Below, in pieces: positions 1-10,229 of a stretch of DNA of 64,000 nucleotides. The notes beneath the pieces are model-generated. The model ran no database searches and was not told the origin of the DNA. It saw only the letters and a program-made list of their open reading frames with translations. This stretch comes from ZC4RG30 sp965652645 (GTDB lineage Bacteria; Pseudomonadota; Gammaproteobacteria; Steroidobacterales; Steroidobacteraceae). Location of the stretch: positions 89,572 through 153,571 of the forward strand of contig CBFGXE010000003.1 in assembly GCA_965652645.1 (NCBI GenBank), in the 5' to 3' direction. Position 1 is the first letter of the stretch; each line of letters opens with the position of its first letter. The position numbers and the translations under genes are program-made.

Positions 1-24
1 GGGCGGATGCTGGCCGCGTGAAGC

Positions 25-468
25 TCAGCGCAGTTTCAGCGTGCCGGAATGGTCGAAGGGAATGGTCTTGATCATGCCCTTGGCCAGCCGCACCTTGCCC
101 AGCACGCGGTAGGTGGGCTCGCCGCGGTTGCGATCGCCGATCATGCGCAACACCGCCGCGGCGGCATTGGCGGTGACGTCGAGGTCGAACTCCGCCGAAC
201 CCATGGCCGGCACCTGGATGTCGCGGCTGGATTCGCCCGTGGCGAAGGTCTCGCCCGAGAGTTGCACCTCGTAGGTGATGCCGCGCACGGGCAGCTCCAC
301 GGCGTTGGGGTTGTGCACGCGCATCTTCACGCGCAGCTGCTGCTTGAGCAGGTCGCCGCTGAGCAGCCCGACCTCCATCACCTGCAGGCGTGGTGGCTCG
401 AGTCTGGCGAGCGCGCAGCCGCCGAGCAGGGCCACGACCATGGTGGCGGCAAGGACGCGGATCCACAT
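25..468 (-). CDS. LEA14-like (WHy domain) lipoprotein
   Basis: 147-residue predicted outer-membrane or periplasmic lipoprotein. It begins with a short hydrophobic signal ending in a lipobox (LLGGC). The mature part has the alternating beta pattern of LEA type 2/WHy proteins, including V-H-N-P-N-A and a conserved G-x-x-Y-E-V strand. WHy proteins are linked to desiccation or stress tolerance, but the role here is unknown. It starts 3 bp after the malQ stop, so it is probably the last gene of the glgC-GH57-malQ transcript. Family assignment is moderately sure. Confidence 0.75.
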   Translation of the reverse strand: MWIRVLAATMVVALLGGCALARLEPPRLQVMEVGLLSGDLLKQQLRVKMRVHNPNAVELPVRGITYEVQLSGETFATGESSRDIQVPAMGSAEFDLDVTANAAAAVLRMIGDRNRGEPTYRVLGKVRLAKGMIKTIPFDHSGTLKLR

Positions 469-471
469 TGT

Positions 472-1839
472 TCAGCCCCCCCGGTTGTGCACGTGGATGA
501 GGTCACGATAGCGCAGGGCCAGTGGCGCTGTCAGTGACTCCAGGTGCAGACGCCAGGTCCAGTTGCCGGAGCGGGTGCCGGGGCGGTTCAGGCGCGCCTC
601 GCTGCCCAGGTGCAGCAGGTCCTGCACCGGCAGCACGGAGAGCACGGCCACCGAGGAGAGCACGCTGCGAAGCATGGCATCGGGCACCTCGTGGTCGGCG
701 CGGCCGAGGAAACGGCGCACCTGGTCGCGGGCATGTTCAGGCAACGAGGCATACCAGCCCACGGTGGTGTCGTTGTCATGCGTGCCGGTGTAGGCGATGC
801 TGTCGGGCTCGTGCATGTGCGTGAGGTGCGGGTTGGACGGATCACCGTCGAAGCCGAACTGCAGCACGCGCATGCCCGGCAGCGCGAAGGCCTTGCGCAG
901 CGCCGTCACCTCCGGCGTGATCACGCCGAGGTCCTCGGCGACAAGCTCCAGCTGCGGCAGTCGCGCGCGCACCCTGGCAAGGAGCCGGTGCCCGGGCGCC
1001 TCGCGCCACTGGCCGCCCCGCGCATCGGGCGCACCGGCGGGAACTGCCCAGTAGGCCTGCAGCGCGCGGAAATGATCGATGCGCAGCAGGTCGAAGCGTT
1101 CGGCCTGCAGCCCCAGCCTCGTGAGCCAGAAGCGGAAACCGTCGCGCTGCTGCCAGGCCCAGTCATACAGGGGATTGCCCCACAGCTGGCCATCCTCGGA
1201 AAAATAGTCCGGCGGCACGCCGGCCACCGCCTGCGCCTCGCCATTGGCGTCGAGCTGGAACTGGTCGCGGTTCACCCAGGTGGCGACGGAATCCGGGGCA
1301 ACGTAGATGGGCAGGTCGCCGAAGAGATGGATGCCGCGCGCGGCCGCATGCGCGCGCAGCGCGCGCCACTGCGCATCGAAACGCCACTGCGCACGGGCCA
1401 GCCCATGCATGGGCGTCGCCAGGCGTTTCGCGGCCGCGGCCAGCGCCACCGGCTTGCGATCACGCAGGTCCACGGGCCAGCGCCACCAGGGCAGCGCGCC
1501 CTGCTCGGCGCTGATGGCCTCGAACAGCAGGTAGTCCGGCAGCCAGGCAGCCTGCGTGGACTGCCATTCCGCGAAGTCGTCGGCATTGCCGGGATCGCGG
1601 GCATGCGGATCGAGCAGTTCCGGGTTGCCCGCGCGATCCGAGCGCGCCCAGTAGGGTGAGCCGGAGCGGTCCACCGGCACCAGCGGCAGCAACTGCCACA
1701 CCGTGAAACCCGCGTCGGCCAGCCAGTCGATGAAACGCCGGCTGCGATCCCCCAGCGCGCCCTGCCCCTCGTGGCACAGCGCGGAGGCCGGCAGCAGGGC
1801 ACCGGCGCGCCGGCGCACCAGTACGCGCCCCGCGTTCAT
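472..1839 (-). CDS. malQ: 4-alpha-glucanotransferase (amylomaltase, GH77)
   Basis: 455-residue cytoplasmic enzyme that transfers alpha-1,4-glucan segments between maltooligosaccharides (disproportionation). Visible GH77 landmarks are the N-terminal substrate site with S-P-Y-W, the nucleophile segment R-I-D-H-F-R, the acid/base segment E-D-L-G and the T-G-T-H-D-N-D motif. The ATG at 1839 is chosen because it overlaps the upstream GH57 stop by four bases (ATGA), which implies translational coupling; a longer upstream frame lies inside the GH57 gene. Together with GH57, GlgB and GlgP it would remodel linear glucans made or released during glycogen turnover. Confidence 0.95.
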   Translation of the reverse strand: MNAGRVLVRRRAGALLPASALCHEGQGALGDRSRRFIDWLADAGFTVWQLLPLVPVDRSGSPYWARSDRAGNPELLDPHARDPGNADDFAEWQSTQAAWLPDYLLFEAISAEQGALPWWRWPVDLRDRKPVALAAAAKRLATPMHGLARAQWRFDAQWRALRAHAAARGIHLFGDLPIYVAPDSVATWVNRDQFQLDANGEAQAVAGVPPDYFSEDGQLWGNPLYDWAWQQRDGFRFWLTRLGLQAERFDLLRIDHFRALQAYWAVPAGAPDARGGQWREAPGHRLLARVRARLPQLELVAEDLGVITPEVTALRKAFALPGMRVLQFGFDGDPSNPHLTHMHEPDSIAYTGTHDNDTTVGWYASLPEHARDQVRRFLGRADHEVPDAMLRSVLSSVAVLSVLPVQDLLHLGSEARLNRPGTRSGNWTWRLHLESLTAPLALRYRDLIHVHNRGG

Positions 1840-3551
1840 GACCGGCGCATCACGCCGCCGAGCTCCGGATCTCCCTGCCCGACGCTGATGGGCTGTTGCA
1901 GGTGTTCCGGGGGCTCGAGCCGCAGCGCGCGATACAGGCTGGTGAGCTGGTGGCGGTAGAGTTCGTCGAAGTCGCGCACGGCGCCGGCCGGGTTGTAGTC
2001 GCCGAACCACCAGAACCAGTCGGAGGCCTCGCAGGCGGCCAGCTGGCGTTCGGCGCGCGCCAGCTCCTCCGGTCCCAGGCGGCCCTGCGCCACCACTTCA
2101 TCGTAGGCGCGCTTGGCCTCGCACAGCAGGTCCCAGCCGCGGTTCTTGTCCGGGTCTCCCATCCACGTGGACAGCGTGCCGTACACCCAGGAGCCCGGGC
2201 GCAGTTTCGGCAGCGCCGCCGGGGCGATGCCCTGCGTGCGATGGGCATCCACGCACTCGGCCAGCGTGGCCAGGCGCAGCCGCGGATGCCGGGCAAGCAG
2301 CGTGTACATGGCGGAGAGGAAGTACCAGCCGTTGCAGGGATAGTGCTCCCAGGCGTTCTCGCCATCCAGTGCCACGAGCAGCACGCGACCGGGTGCATCG
2401 GCCGTGCGCTCGGCAATGGCGGCCAGCTCGTGCGCGAAATTGGCCGCGGCGTCATCGCCATGCCAGCGCGAGTAGGTGAAACCGATGAGGTCGGAAAGCC
2501 CGTCATGGCGGAAGAAGCAGCGCAGGGCGCCGCCAGGCAGCGACCATGGCTGGTTGAGGAGTTTCTCGGCCGGCCCCTGTCCAGCGGGCACCTCGATGCC
2601 GGAAATGTGCAGCGAGGGATGCAGCACGGCGACGCTGGTGGCCAGGCAGTCGAACCCCGCGGCCTCGATGGCCGCCACGGCCGCCTCGCTCACCGCGCCT
2701 TCGGACGGCCAGCAGCTGCGCGGCCGCTGGCCGAACACGCGCACGTGGGACTCCACCGCCCGCTTCAGGTGCCAGGCCGCGCGTTCGGCACCGCCGGGAT
2801 AGGCCGGGGCATGGGGGCGCGGCGCATGCGGCTCGCCCTCGCGCGCGGCGCCGAAGTCGATCAGCAGCGGCAGGATGGGATGGCTGAAGGGTGAAGTGGC
2901 CAGCTCGCAGCGCCCGGTCTCGGCCAGCGCGCGGTAGCGCGGCAGCACGCCGGCGAGCAGCTCGCCGACGAGCGCCAGCAATTCGCGGCGATCGGCGGCA
3001 TCAAAACCCCGGGCCTTCGCTTCGAGCTTCGCGACGCGCGCGTCGCCGCGCCGCACCGATTCCCCCAGCCAGGCCAGGTGGTACCAGACCGACAGGTCGT
3101 GCAGGAACTGGTCGGACAGGTAACCGATGCGTTCCGGATGGTCCATGGAACGCGCGATTTCCACCAGCGCGGCAAAGGGTGGATGGCGCTCGATGAGGTT
3201 GTGGCGGTCGGCGCGCAGGCAGGCCTGCAGCAGCGACTGGCGCGCGGCGGCATCCTGCGGCAGTGGCGCATCCGACAGGGTGGCCAGCAGCGCGTCGGGC
3301 AGTGGCGCGCCGCCGTCGAGGCAGGCGCGCACGGCGGCGGCAAGGTCCTCGATCTGCTCCACCAGCACGGGCGTGAAATTGACCACGGCCTTCGCGCCGG
3401 GCACCTGCTCCAGGTGCGCGGCCATGTCCACGTAGTCCTTGATGACGTGCAGCCAGGTCCAGGGCAGCACGTAGCGGCCGGAAAGCGCGTCGCGGTACGG
3501 CGGCTGGTGCATGTGCCAGAACAGCACTACTGGCAGCCGCGTGTCGTTCAT
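1836..3551 (-). CDS. Glycoside hydrolase family 57 (alpha-amylase/glucanotransferase type)
   Basis: 571-residue intracellular GH57 enzyme. The start MNDTRLPVV is followed by the family's first conserved region (F-W-H-M-H-Q-P). The catalytic glutamate region reads C-W-P-S-E-G, and the second carboxylate lies in L-D-G-E-N-A-W-E. GH57 members are amylases, amylopullulanases, branching enzymes or 4-alpha-glucanotransferases; sequence alone does not decide which. A GH13 branching enzyme is present in the same cluster, so an amylase or transferase role is more likely. The ATG at 3551 overlaps the glgC stop by four bases and the 3' end overlaps malQ by four. Confidence 0.88.
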   Translation of the reverse strand: MNDTRLPVVLFWHMHQPPYRDALSGRYVLPWTWLHVIKDYVDMAAHLEQVPGAKAVVNFTPVLVEQIEDLAAAVRACLDGGAPLPDALLATLSDAPLPQDAAARQSLLQACLRADRHNLIERHPPFAALVEIARSMDHPERIGYLSDQFLHDLSVWYHLAWLGESVRRGDARVAKLEAKARGFDAADRRELLALVGELLAGVLPRYRALAETGRCELATSPFSHPILPLLIDFGAAREGEPHAPRPHAPAYPGGAERAAWHLKRAVESHVRVFGQRPRSCWPSEGAVSEAAVAAIEAAGFDCLATSVAVLHPSLHISGIEVPAGQGPAEKLLNQPWSLPGGALRCFFRHDGLSDLIGFTYSRWHGDDAAANFAHELAAIAERTADAPGRVLLVALDGENAWEHYPCNGWYFLSAMYTLLARHPRLRLATLAECVDAHRTQGIAPAALPKLRPGSWVYGTLSTWMGDPDKNRGWDLLCEAKRAYDEVVAQGRLGPEELARAERQLAACEASDWFWWFGDYNPAGAVRDFDELYRHQLTSLYRALRLEPPEHLQQPISVGQGDPELGGVMRRS

Positions 3552-4822
3552 CCGCTCCGTGTGGCCGCCATCAGGGTTTCGGGAGTGACGAGCACGATGC
3601 CGCGCGGCGTGACGTCGAAGCGCTGGCGGTCGAGCTCCGGATTCACGCCGATCTGCATGTTGTCGACGATGTCGCAGTGCTCGTCGATGATGGCGTTGCG
3701 GATCACGCAGTTCCTGCCGATGCGCACGCCGGGCATGATGACCGAACGCTCCACCAGCGAGCGCTCGTCGACCCGCACGGCCGAGAACAGCAGCGACTCG
3801 CGCACCACCGCGCCGGAGATGATCGAGCCCCCGGCCACCAGCGAATTGATGGCCGTGCCGGTGCGGCCCTCGTCCGACAGCACGAACTTGGCCGGGGGCT
3901 GCTGCACCTGGTAGGTCCAGATGGGCCACTCCTCGTCATAGACGTTGAGCTCGGGCGACACGTGCACCAGCTCGAGGTTGGCCTCGTAGAAGGCATCGAC
4001 CGTACCCACGTCGCGCCAGTAGTTCTGCGCCTTGGTGCGCACGTTGCGGAACGGGTAGGCGAACACCTGCAGGGATTCGATGGCCTTGGGGATGATGTTC
4101 TTGCCGAAGTCGTGCGCGGAATTCTCGTCGGCCGCGTCCTCGTGCAGCAGGCGCTCGAGCAGGTCGGCATTGAAGATGTAGATGCCCATGGAGGCCAGCG
4201 CCACGTCGGGGTTGCCGGGCATGGGCTCCGGTTCACGCGGCTTCTCGGCGAACCGGGTGACGCGGTTCCAGCCGGTGACCGACAGCACGCCGAACTCGCG
4301 CGCATCGGCCAGCGGCACCTCCACCACGCCCACGGTGATGTCGGCGCCCTTCTCCACGTGGTAGGCGATCATCGGACCGTAGTCCATCTTGTAGATGTGG
4401 TCGCCGGCCAGCACCAGCACGTGGCGCGGGCCATGCGCGCGCAGGTAGTCGAGGTTCTGGAAGACGCTGTCGGCCGTGCCGCGGTACCAGTGTTTGCCCA
4501 CCTGCTGCTGCGCGGGGATCACGTCGACGAACTCGCCGAACTCGCCCCTGAGGTAACTCCAGCCGCGCTGCACGTGCTGGATCAGCGACTGGCCCTTGTA
4601 TTGCGTGAGCAGGCAGATCTTGCGGATGCCCGAGTTCACGCAGTTGGAGAGCACGAAATCGATGATGCGGAACTTGCCGCCGAAGGGGGTGGCGGGCTTG
4701 CAGCGATTCTCGGTGAGGCCGCGCAGGCGCTCGCCCCGTCCGCCGGCCATGATCATCGCCATCGTGCCGCCCGTGAGGCGGCTGACGTAGCGTCCGGATG
4801 AAGTGCGCGAGGCGGTAGCCAT
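3548..4822 (-). CDS. glgC: Glucose-1-phosphate adenylyltransferase
   Basis: Makes ADP-glucose from ATP and glucose-1-phosphate, the committed step of bacterial glycogen synthesis. The 424-residue protein has the nucleotide-binding A-G-G-R-G-E-R-L loop, the F-G-G-K-F-R-I-I-D-F and G-D-H-I-Y-K-M-D-Y motifs, and a C-terminal left-handed beta-helix of hexapeptide repeats, as in E. coli GlgC (431 residues). ATG 4822 (MATASR) is preferred; an in-frame upstream start at 4840 would add six residues. It is first in the glgC-GH57-malQ operon and divergent from glgB across only 45 bp. The enzyme is usually allosteric (fructose bisphosphate or pyruvate activation, AMP inhibition). Confidence 0.97.
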   Translation of the reverse strand: MATASRTSSGRYVSRLTGGTMAMIMAGGRGERLRGLTENRCKPATPFGGKFRIIDFVLSNCVNSGIRKICLLTQYKGQSLIQHVQRGWSYLRGEFGEFVDVIPAQQQVGKHWYRGTADSVFQNLDYLRAHGPRHVLVLAGDHIYKMDYGPMIAYHVEKGADITVGVVEVPLADAREFGVLSVTGWNRVTRFAEKPREPEPMPGNPDVALASMGIYIFNADLLERLLHEDAADENSAHDFGKNIIPKAIESLQVFAYPFRNVRTKAQNYWRDVGTVDAFYEANLELVHVSPELNVYDEEWPIWTYQVQQPPAKFVLSDEGRTGTAINSLVAGGSIISGAVVRESLLFSAVRVDERSLVERSVIMPGVRIGRNCVIRNAIIDEHCDIVDNMQIGVNPELDRQRFDVTPRGIVLVTPETLMAATRSG

Positions 4823-4867
4823 TGCAGCTATATTTACCACAGGCCGCCTTCATAAAAGCGATGGTTC

Positions 4868-7066
4868 ATGACGGATTCGACCTACACGCGGGAGGGTGAC
4901 TCGACCACTCACGCCATCGCGATGGAACTGCGACGCGTTGCCGGCGGCCGGCACCACGATCCGCACACCGTGCTGGGAGTGCATGCCGCCGGCAGCGGCA
5001 AGGTTGTGCGCGCCTACCTTCCGGCCGTACGGGATGTACACATTGCCGGCGGGCCGGCACTGCGCCGGCTGGGCGACACGGATTTCTTCGAGGGAGAATT
5101 GCCCGGAGGCGCCGGCTCGCATCCGCGGCTGTGCTGGACCGATGCGCATGGCGCACGCCATGAACGCATCGATCCCTACAGCTTCAACCCGACGCTGCAG
5201 CCGGCGGACCTCGCGCTGTTTGCCTCGGGCGTGCACGTGGAAGCCTGGAAGATGCTCGGCGCGCACCCGGCCAGTTTCGATGGCATCGATGGCGTGCGTT
5301 TTGCCGTGTGGGCGCCGGATGCCGAGCGCGTGAGCCTGGTCGGGCCGTTCTGCGAATGGGATGGCCGCCGCCTGCCCATGCGGGCGTTGGGCAGCAGCGG
5401 CGTGTGGGAGCTTTTTGTTCCCGGGCTGCCGCTGGGCACGCTGTACAAGTTCGAACTGCGCAACCGGGCCAGCGGGGAAATCCTGGTGAAGACCGACCCG
5501 CACGCGCTGGCGATGGAACTGCGCCCGGCAACTGCTGCCATCGTCACCGATACGCACGCCTACACCTGGGGCGATGCCGCCTGGCTCAAGGCCCGCGCAC
5601 AGCGCGACTGGCTGCATGCGCCCATGTCCATCTACGAGGTGCATGCCGGCTCCTGGAACCGCCACCCGGACGGGCGATTCTTCAGTTACCGCGAGCTGGC
5701 CACGGAGCTGCTGCCCTACGTGAAACGCATGGGTTTCACCCACATCGAGTTGCTGCCGGTCACCGAACATCCGCTGGATGACTCCTGGGGCTACCAGACC
5801 ACCGGCTACTTCGCGCCCAGCAGCCGCTTCGGCACGCCCGACGACTTCAAGCATTTCATTGACTGCTGCCATGCCGAGGGCATCGGCGTGGTGCTCGACT
5901 GGGTGCCGGCGCATTTCCCGCGCGACGCGCACGGACTGGCGCGCTTCGACGGCACCGCGCTCTATGAATACCCGGACCCGCTGAAGGGGGAGCACGCGGA
6001 CTGGGGCACGCTGGTGTTCAACTACGAGCGGCACGAGGTGAAGAGCTTCCTGCTCTCCAGCGCCTGCTACTGGCTGGAGCATTTCCACCTGGATGGCCTG
6101 CGTGTCGATGCGGTGGCCTCCATGCTCTACCTGGACTACGGCCGGCGCGGGCAGTACGTGCCGAACCGCCACGGCGGCCGCGAGAACCTGGAGGCCGTGG
6201 AGTTCCTGCGCACGCTGAATGCCATTACCCATGCGCGCGCGCCCGGCACCGTGATCATGGCGGAGGAATCCACCTCCTGGCCCATGGTGAGCCGTCCCGT
6301 CGACGCCGGCGGCCTCGGCTTCTCGATGAAGTGGAACATGGGCTGGATGCACGACACGCTCAACTACTTCGCGCAGGACCCGCTGTACCGCAAGCACCAC
6401 CAGGACCAGCTCACCTTCGCGATGATGTATGCGTGGACGGAGAACTTCATCCTGCCGCTGTCGCATGACGAGGTGGTGCACCTGAAACGCTCGCTGCTGG
6501 GCCGCATGCCCGGCGACCGCTGGCAGCAGCTGGCCAACCTGCGGCTGCTCTACACCTACATGTGGACGCTGCCGGGCAAGAAGCTGCTGTTCATGGGCGG
6601 GGAGCTTGCCCATCCCTGGGAGTGGGACTTCCGCGTCGCCCTGCCCTGGTTCCTGCTCGAGCACGCCGAACACCGCGGCGTGCAGCAGCTGGTGGCCGAC
6701 CTCAACCGGCTCTACGTGAACGAGCCGGCCCTGCACTGGCATGAATTCGAGCCGGAGGGATTCCGCTGGATCGACTGCAGCGACCGGCAGCACTCGGTGC
6801 TGGCCTACCTGCGCACGGCCGGCTGGCGGCAGCTGGTGGTTGTGTTGAACTTCACGCCCGAGCCACGCGCGGGCTATCGCATCGGCGTTCCCGAAGCCGG
6901 CACCTGGCAGGTGCTGCTGAATTCCGACTCCTCGCATTATGGCGGCGCCAACATCGGTGGTGCCCTGTACACCGCCGAGGCCGTGCCCATGCACGGCCTG
7001 CCCGCATCCCTCGCCCTTGACCTGCCGCCGCTGGCGGGGCTGGTGCTGGTCAGGTCGTCTTCATGA
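4868..7066 (+). CDS. glgB: 1,4-alpha-glucan branching enzyme (GH13)
   Basis: 732-residue branching enzyme, close to the 728 of E. coli GlgB, introducing alpha-1,6 branches into glycogen. N-terminal CBM48-type domains are followed by the GH13 barrel. Visible conserved regions are D-W-V-P-A-H-F, the nucleophile in [11 protein letters not shown], the general acid in A-E-E-S-T and the L-S-H-D-E-V-V motif. The start at 4868 gives a typical N-terminus with the H-D-P-H-T-V-L-G motif. Its last 17 bp overlap the 3' end of the convergent glgP. Confidence 0.97.
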   Translation: MTDSTYTREGDSTTHAIAMELRRVAGGRHHDPHTVLGVHAAGSGKVVRAYLPAVRDVHIAGGPALRRLGDTDFFEGELPGGAGSHPRLCWTDAHGARHERIDPYSFNPTLQPADLALFASGVHVEAWKMLGAHPASFDGIDGVRFAVWAPDAERVSLVGPFCEWDGRRLPMRALGSSGVWELFVPGLPLGTLYKFELRNRASGEILVKTDPHALAMELRPATAAIVTDTHAYTWGDAAWLKARAQRDWLHAPMSIYEVHAGSWNRHPDGRFFSYRELATELLPYVKRMGFTHIELLPVTEHPLDDSWGYQTTGYFAPSSRFGTPDDFKHFIDCCHAEGIGVVLDWVPAHFPRDAHGLARFDGTALYEYPDPLKGEHADWGTLVFNYERHEVKSFLLSSACYWLEHFHLDGLRVDAVASMLYLDYGRRGQYVPNRHGGRENLEAVEFLRTLNAITHARAPGTVIMAEESTSWPMVSRPVDAGGLGFSMKWNMGWMHDTLNYFAQDPLYRKHHQDQLTFAMMYAWTENFILPLSHDEVVHLKRSLLGRMPGDRWQQLANLRLLYTYMWTLPGKKLLFMGGELAHPWEWDFRVALPWFLLEHAEHRGVQQLVADLNRLYVNEPALHWHEFEPEGFRWIDCSDRQHSVLAYLRTAGWRQLVVVLNFTPEPRAGYRIGVPEAGTWQVLLNSDSSHYGGANIGGALYTAEAVPMHGLPASLALDLPPLAGLVLVRSSS

Positions 7067-9608
7067 GTCCCATTTCCAGCGGATGGGACAACAGCGGATG
7101 CCAGGGATACACGCGCACCTCCAGCTGGTACTGGCCCATGCCCGGCGGAGCGGCCGACACGATGAAGTCGATGGTGCCGTCATCGGCGACGTCACCGGCG
7201 GGCTCGAAGCGTGCCAGCCAGTGGCCGGGCGGCGTGCCATGCCCGAATGAGCACAGCGGCGCCAGTTCGAAGCCGGCATCGGGGAGCAGGCGCCGTGCCT
7301 TGAATTCAACGCACAGGTCGGCGGGATCGAGCCCCGCGAGTTGCACGCGCGCCCGCATGGCCAGCGGCGCATCCACACCGGCGGCGCGGCGCTCCTCGCG
7401 CACGTCGAGGATGTGCACGCCCTCCCAGCGCTCGCGCACGCGGCGTTTCCAGCCGGCCAGTTCCACCGCCGGCTGCGCGCCGTCGGCCAGAAGGCGCTGC
7501 CCCGTCTCCGCGGCGGGCCGGTAGAGCTTCCCAGCATAGTCGCGCACCACCCGGCGCATGTTGAAGCGCGGGATCACGCTGGCCATGGCATGGCGGCAGC
7601 GGCGCACCCACTCCGGCGACAGGCCGGCGCTGTTGCGCGCGTAGTACAGCGGCACCACCTCGGCTTCCAGCGCGTCGAGGATGGACGCGGCATCCAGATC
7701 GTCGCGCCGCGCCTCGTCCATCGCATCGGCACCGGGCAGTCCCCAGCCATTGCCGCCGTCGAAGGCCTCCGCCCACCAGCCATCGAGGATGGACAGGTTC
7801 AGCCGGCCGTTGACCGCAGCCTTGATGCCCGAGGTGCCGCTGGCCTCCAGCGGTGCGATGGGATTGTTGAGCCACACGTCGACGCCGGTGACCAGCCAGC
7901 GTGCCAGCTGGATGTCGTAGTCCTCCAGGAAGACCAGTCGGCCGGCGAACTCCGGCTGCAGCATGGCGCGTTTGATCTCGCGCAGGACCTGCTGGCCGGG
8001 ATGGTCGGCAGGATGCGCCTTGCCGGCAAAGAGGAACAGCACCGGGCGGTCCTCGTTCGTCACCAGCTTCAGCAGCCGCTCCCGGTCGCGCAACAGCAGC
8101 GCGGCGCGCTTGTAGGTCGCGAAGCGGCGCGCGAAGCCGATGGTCAGCACATTCGGGTTGGCCGGGTCGAGCAGCCGGGTGACCTGCTGGAGCTGCGCGC
8201 TGCTCATGCCCTTGCGCCGGTATTCGCGTTCCAGCCGCGAGCGCACGCCCGCCAGCATCCTCGACTTCACGTCCTGCGCCGCCGTCCAGAACGGCGCGTC
8301 CGGCAATTCATCCACGGCCTGCCAGTAACCGGTGTCGCAGAGCCGGTCGCGCCACTCGGGCAGGCGCTCGTCCAGGAACCCCGCCCAGACGGAGGACAGG
8401 AAGGTGGGCACGTGCACGCCGTTGGTGACGTAGCCCACGGGATTCTCGGCCGGCGGAATGTCCCGCCAGTGGTCGGCGCAGAGCCGGGACGACACGCCAC
8501 CGTGGATGCGGCTCACGCCGTTGATGCGCCGCGCCCCGTTCAGCGCCAGCCGTGTCATGTTGAAGACGCCGCTGCTGCCCGGCGCGCGGCCGAGGACCAG
8601 CAGGCGCTGCACGTCGCCGCCCAGCTGGGGAATGAGCCCTGCGAAATGCTCCACGAAGAGATGGTCCGGGAAGGCGTCATGGCCGGCCGCCACCGGCGTG
8701 TGCGTGGTGAACACGCACTGCGCGGCCACGGCCTCCAGGGCGGCCTCGAATTCCACGCCCGCGGCGAGCTGCTCGCGCAGCAGCTCCAGCGCAAGGAAGG
8801 CGGCATGGCCCTCGTTCATGTGCCACACGGCCGGGCTCAGTCCGAGCGCACGCAGCGCCCGCAGGCCGCCGATGCCCAGCACCATTTCCTGCTTGATGCG
8901 ATGCGCCTCGTCGCCGCCATAGAGGCGGAAGGTGATGTCGCGGTCGGCGCTGCTGTTCCCTTCGACGTTGGTGTCGAGCAGGAACACGGGCACATGGCCC
9001 ACCTCGGCGCGCCACACCCGCGCCAGCACCTGCCGGTCCGCGATGGGCACCTGCACCACGAGCCAGTCGCCCGCGCCGTCGCGCACCGGCTCCAGCGGCA
9101 GGTCGCGCGGGTCCACGTCGCTGAAGCCGGCGTGCTGCGTGCCGTCGCTGTCCACCATCTGGGAGAAATAACCCTGGCGGTATGCCAGTCCCACGGCGAC
9201 GAAGGACAGCTGCTCGTCGCTGGCCGCCTTGCAGTGGTCACCGGCGAGGATGCCGAGGCCGCCGGAGTAGATCGGGAAACTTTCGTGGAAGCCGTACTCG
9301 GCGCAGAAATAGGCCACCAGCGAGCGCGTGCCGTCGGTGTGCTGCGCCTGGTAGCGATCGTAGTTGGCCAGCGCCTCTTGGTAGCGGGCCAGGTAGGCCG
9401 GATCGGCCGCGGCGGCATCAAGCGCCGCCTGGCTCACGCAGCGGAGCATCAGCCGCGGGTTGGCATGGGTCTCGCGCCACAGGTTCTGGTCCAGGTCCTC
9501 GAACAGGGCGCGCGTGGGACGGTGCCAGCTGTAGGACAGGTTGGAAGCCAGCTCGTTGAGTCGCTCGAGGGCTGCCGGGATGACGGGGGAAATTTCAACG
9601 AGGCGCAT
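7050..9608 (-). CDS. glgP: Alpha-glucan phosphorylase
   Basis: 852-residue phosphorylase that releases glucose-1-phosphate from the ends of alpha-1,4-glucans. It opens with the DUF3417-type region (L-x-E-L-A-x-N-L-x-Y-S-W) typical of the bacterial/archaeal alpha-glucan phosphorylase subfamily rather than the E. coli MalP/GlgP type. The pyridoxal-phosphate segment reads [11 protein letters not shown], with the Lys that carries PLP. It supplies the catabolic arm beside glgB and glgC. It is divergent from the DUF192 gene across 28 bp. Confidence 0.95.
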   Translation of the reverse strand: MRLVEISPVIPAALERLNELASNLSYSWHRPTRALFEDLDQNLWRETHANPRLMLRCVSQAALDAAAADPAYLARYQEALANYDRYQAQHTDGTRSLVAYFCAEYGFHESFPIYSGGLGILAGDHCKAASDEQLSFVAVGLAYRQGYFSQMVDSDGTQHAGFSDVDPRDLPLEPVRDGAGDWLVVQVPIADRQVLARVWRAEVGHVPVFLLDTNVEGNSSADRDITFRLYGGDEAHRIKQEMVLGIGGLRALRALGLSPAVWHMNEGHAAFLALELLREQLAAGVEFEAALEAVAAQCVFTTHTPVAAGHDAFPDHLFVEHFAGLIPQLGGDVQRLLVLGRAPGSSGVFNMTRLALNGARRINGVSRIHGGVSSRLCADHWRDIPPAENPVGYVTNGVHVPTFLSSVWAGFLDERLPEWRDRLCDTGYWQAVDELPDAPFWTAAQDVKSRMLAGVRSRLEREYRRKGMSSAQLQQVTRLLDPANPNVLTIGFARRFATYKRAALLLRDRERLLKLVTNEDRPVLFLFAGKAHPADHPGQQVLREIKRAMLQPEFAGRLVFLEDYDIQLARWLVTGVDVWLNNPIAPLEASGTSGIKAAVNGRLNLSILDGWWAEAFDGGNGWGLPGADAMDEARRDDLDAASILDALEAEVVPLYYARNSAGLSPEWVRRCRHAMASVIPRFNMRRVVRDYAGKLYRPAAETGQRLLADGAQPAVELAGWKRRVRERWEGVHILDVREERRAAGVDAPLAMRARVQLAGLDPADLCVEFKARRLLPDAGFELAPLCSFGHGTPPGHWLARFEPAGDVADDGTIDFIVSAAPPGMGQYQLEVRVYPWHPLLSHPLEMGLMKTT

Positions 9609-9636
9609 GAGGGTAGTTTAGACATAGACTGTTGCC

Positions 9637-10116
9637 ATGCGTATCAGCGTAGTCCTCGCCTGGCTGTCCCTGCTGGTGGCCGTGCCCGCCTGCGCGGCAC
9701 AATCCCGCACCAGCCATGACCCGGCGCAATTGCGCGCCTTCGCGCGCGACACCCTCACCATCGAGCGTCGCGACGGGCGCGACACCTTCCAGGTGTGGCT
9801 GGCGCGCACGCCCACCGAGCAGCAGCAGGGGCTGATGTGGATCCGCGAACTGCCGCGCGACTACGGCATGCTTTTCCTGCTCGATGCCCCGCGCGACATG
9901 GACATGTGGATGAAGAACACCTACGTGTCGCTCGACATGCTGTTCTTCGACACCGACGGACGCATCTCGCACATCCACCGCAATGCCACGCCGCTGTCGG
10001 AGGAAATCATCAGCTCCCGCGGCCCCGTTGCCGGGGTGCTCGAACTGCTGGCCGGCGAAGCAGAGCGCCGCGGCATCCGTCCCGGCGACCGCATCCTGCT
10101 GCCCAGGCTGCGTTGA
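9637..10116 (+). CDS. DUF192 family exported protein
   Basis: 159-residue protein with a cleavable-looking signal peptide (hydrophobic core then A-C-A-A-Q). The DUF192 core is clear: R-T-P-x-E-x-x-x-G-L-M-W-x-R-E-L, then M-x-F-x-x-D and M-W-M-K-N-T, an S-L-D-M-L-F-F strand, and V-L-E-L. DUF192 proteins are small beta-barrel proteins of uncertain function, found cytoplasmic or periplasmic. The alanine-cysteine near the signal end could be a lipobox variant, but the following residues do not favour this. Probably monocistronic. Confidence 0.85.
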   Translation: MRISVVLAWLSLLVAVPACAAQSRTSHDPAQLRAFARDTLTIERRDGRDTFQVWLARTPTEQQQGLMWIRELPRDYGMLFLLDAPRDMDMWMKNTYVSLDMLFFDTDGRISHIHRNATPLSEEIISSRGPVAGVLELLAGEAERRGIRPGDRILLPRLR

Positions 10117-10182
10117 CATCAGTTGCCAAGGCAACCCAGGTCACGGTAGGCATCCTGCCGCAGGGCGGGTAGCATGCTGTCA

Positions 10183-10200
10183 TCCCGCCAGCTGGCGGGA
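10183..10200. promoter_or_regulatory. 18-bp perfect palindrome upstream of the OmpA-like gene
   Basis: TCCCGCCAG followed directly by its reverse complement CTGGCGGGA, about 30 nt before the start codon at 10230. It could be a dimeric repressor site or a 5'-UTR hairpin. No matching promoter boxes were convincing. It is the only long perfect palindrome seen in this leader. Confidence 0.45.
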
Positions 10201-10229
10201 ACAACTTCTGGACACTGGGAGTCAAGAAC

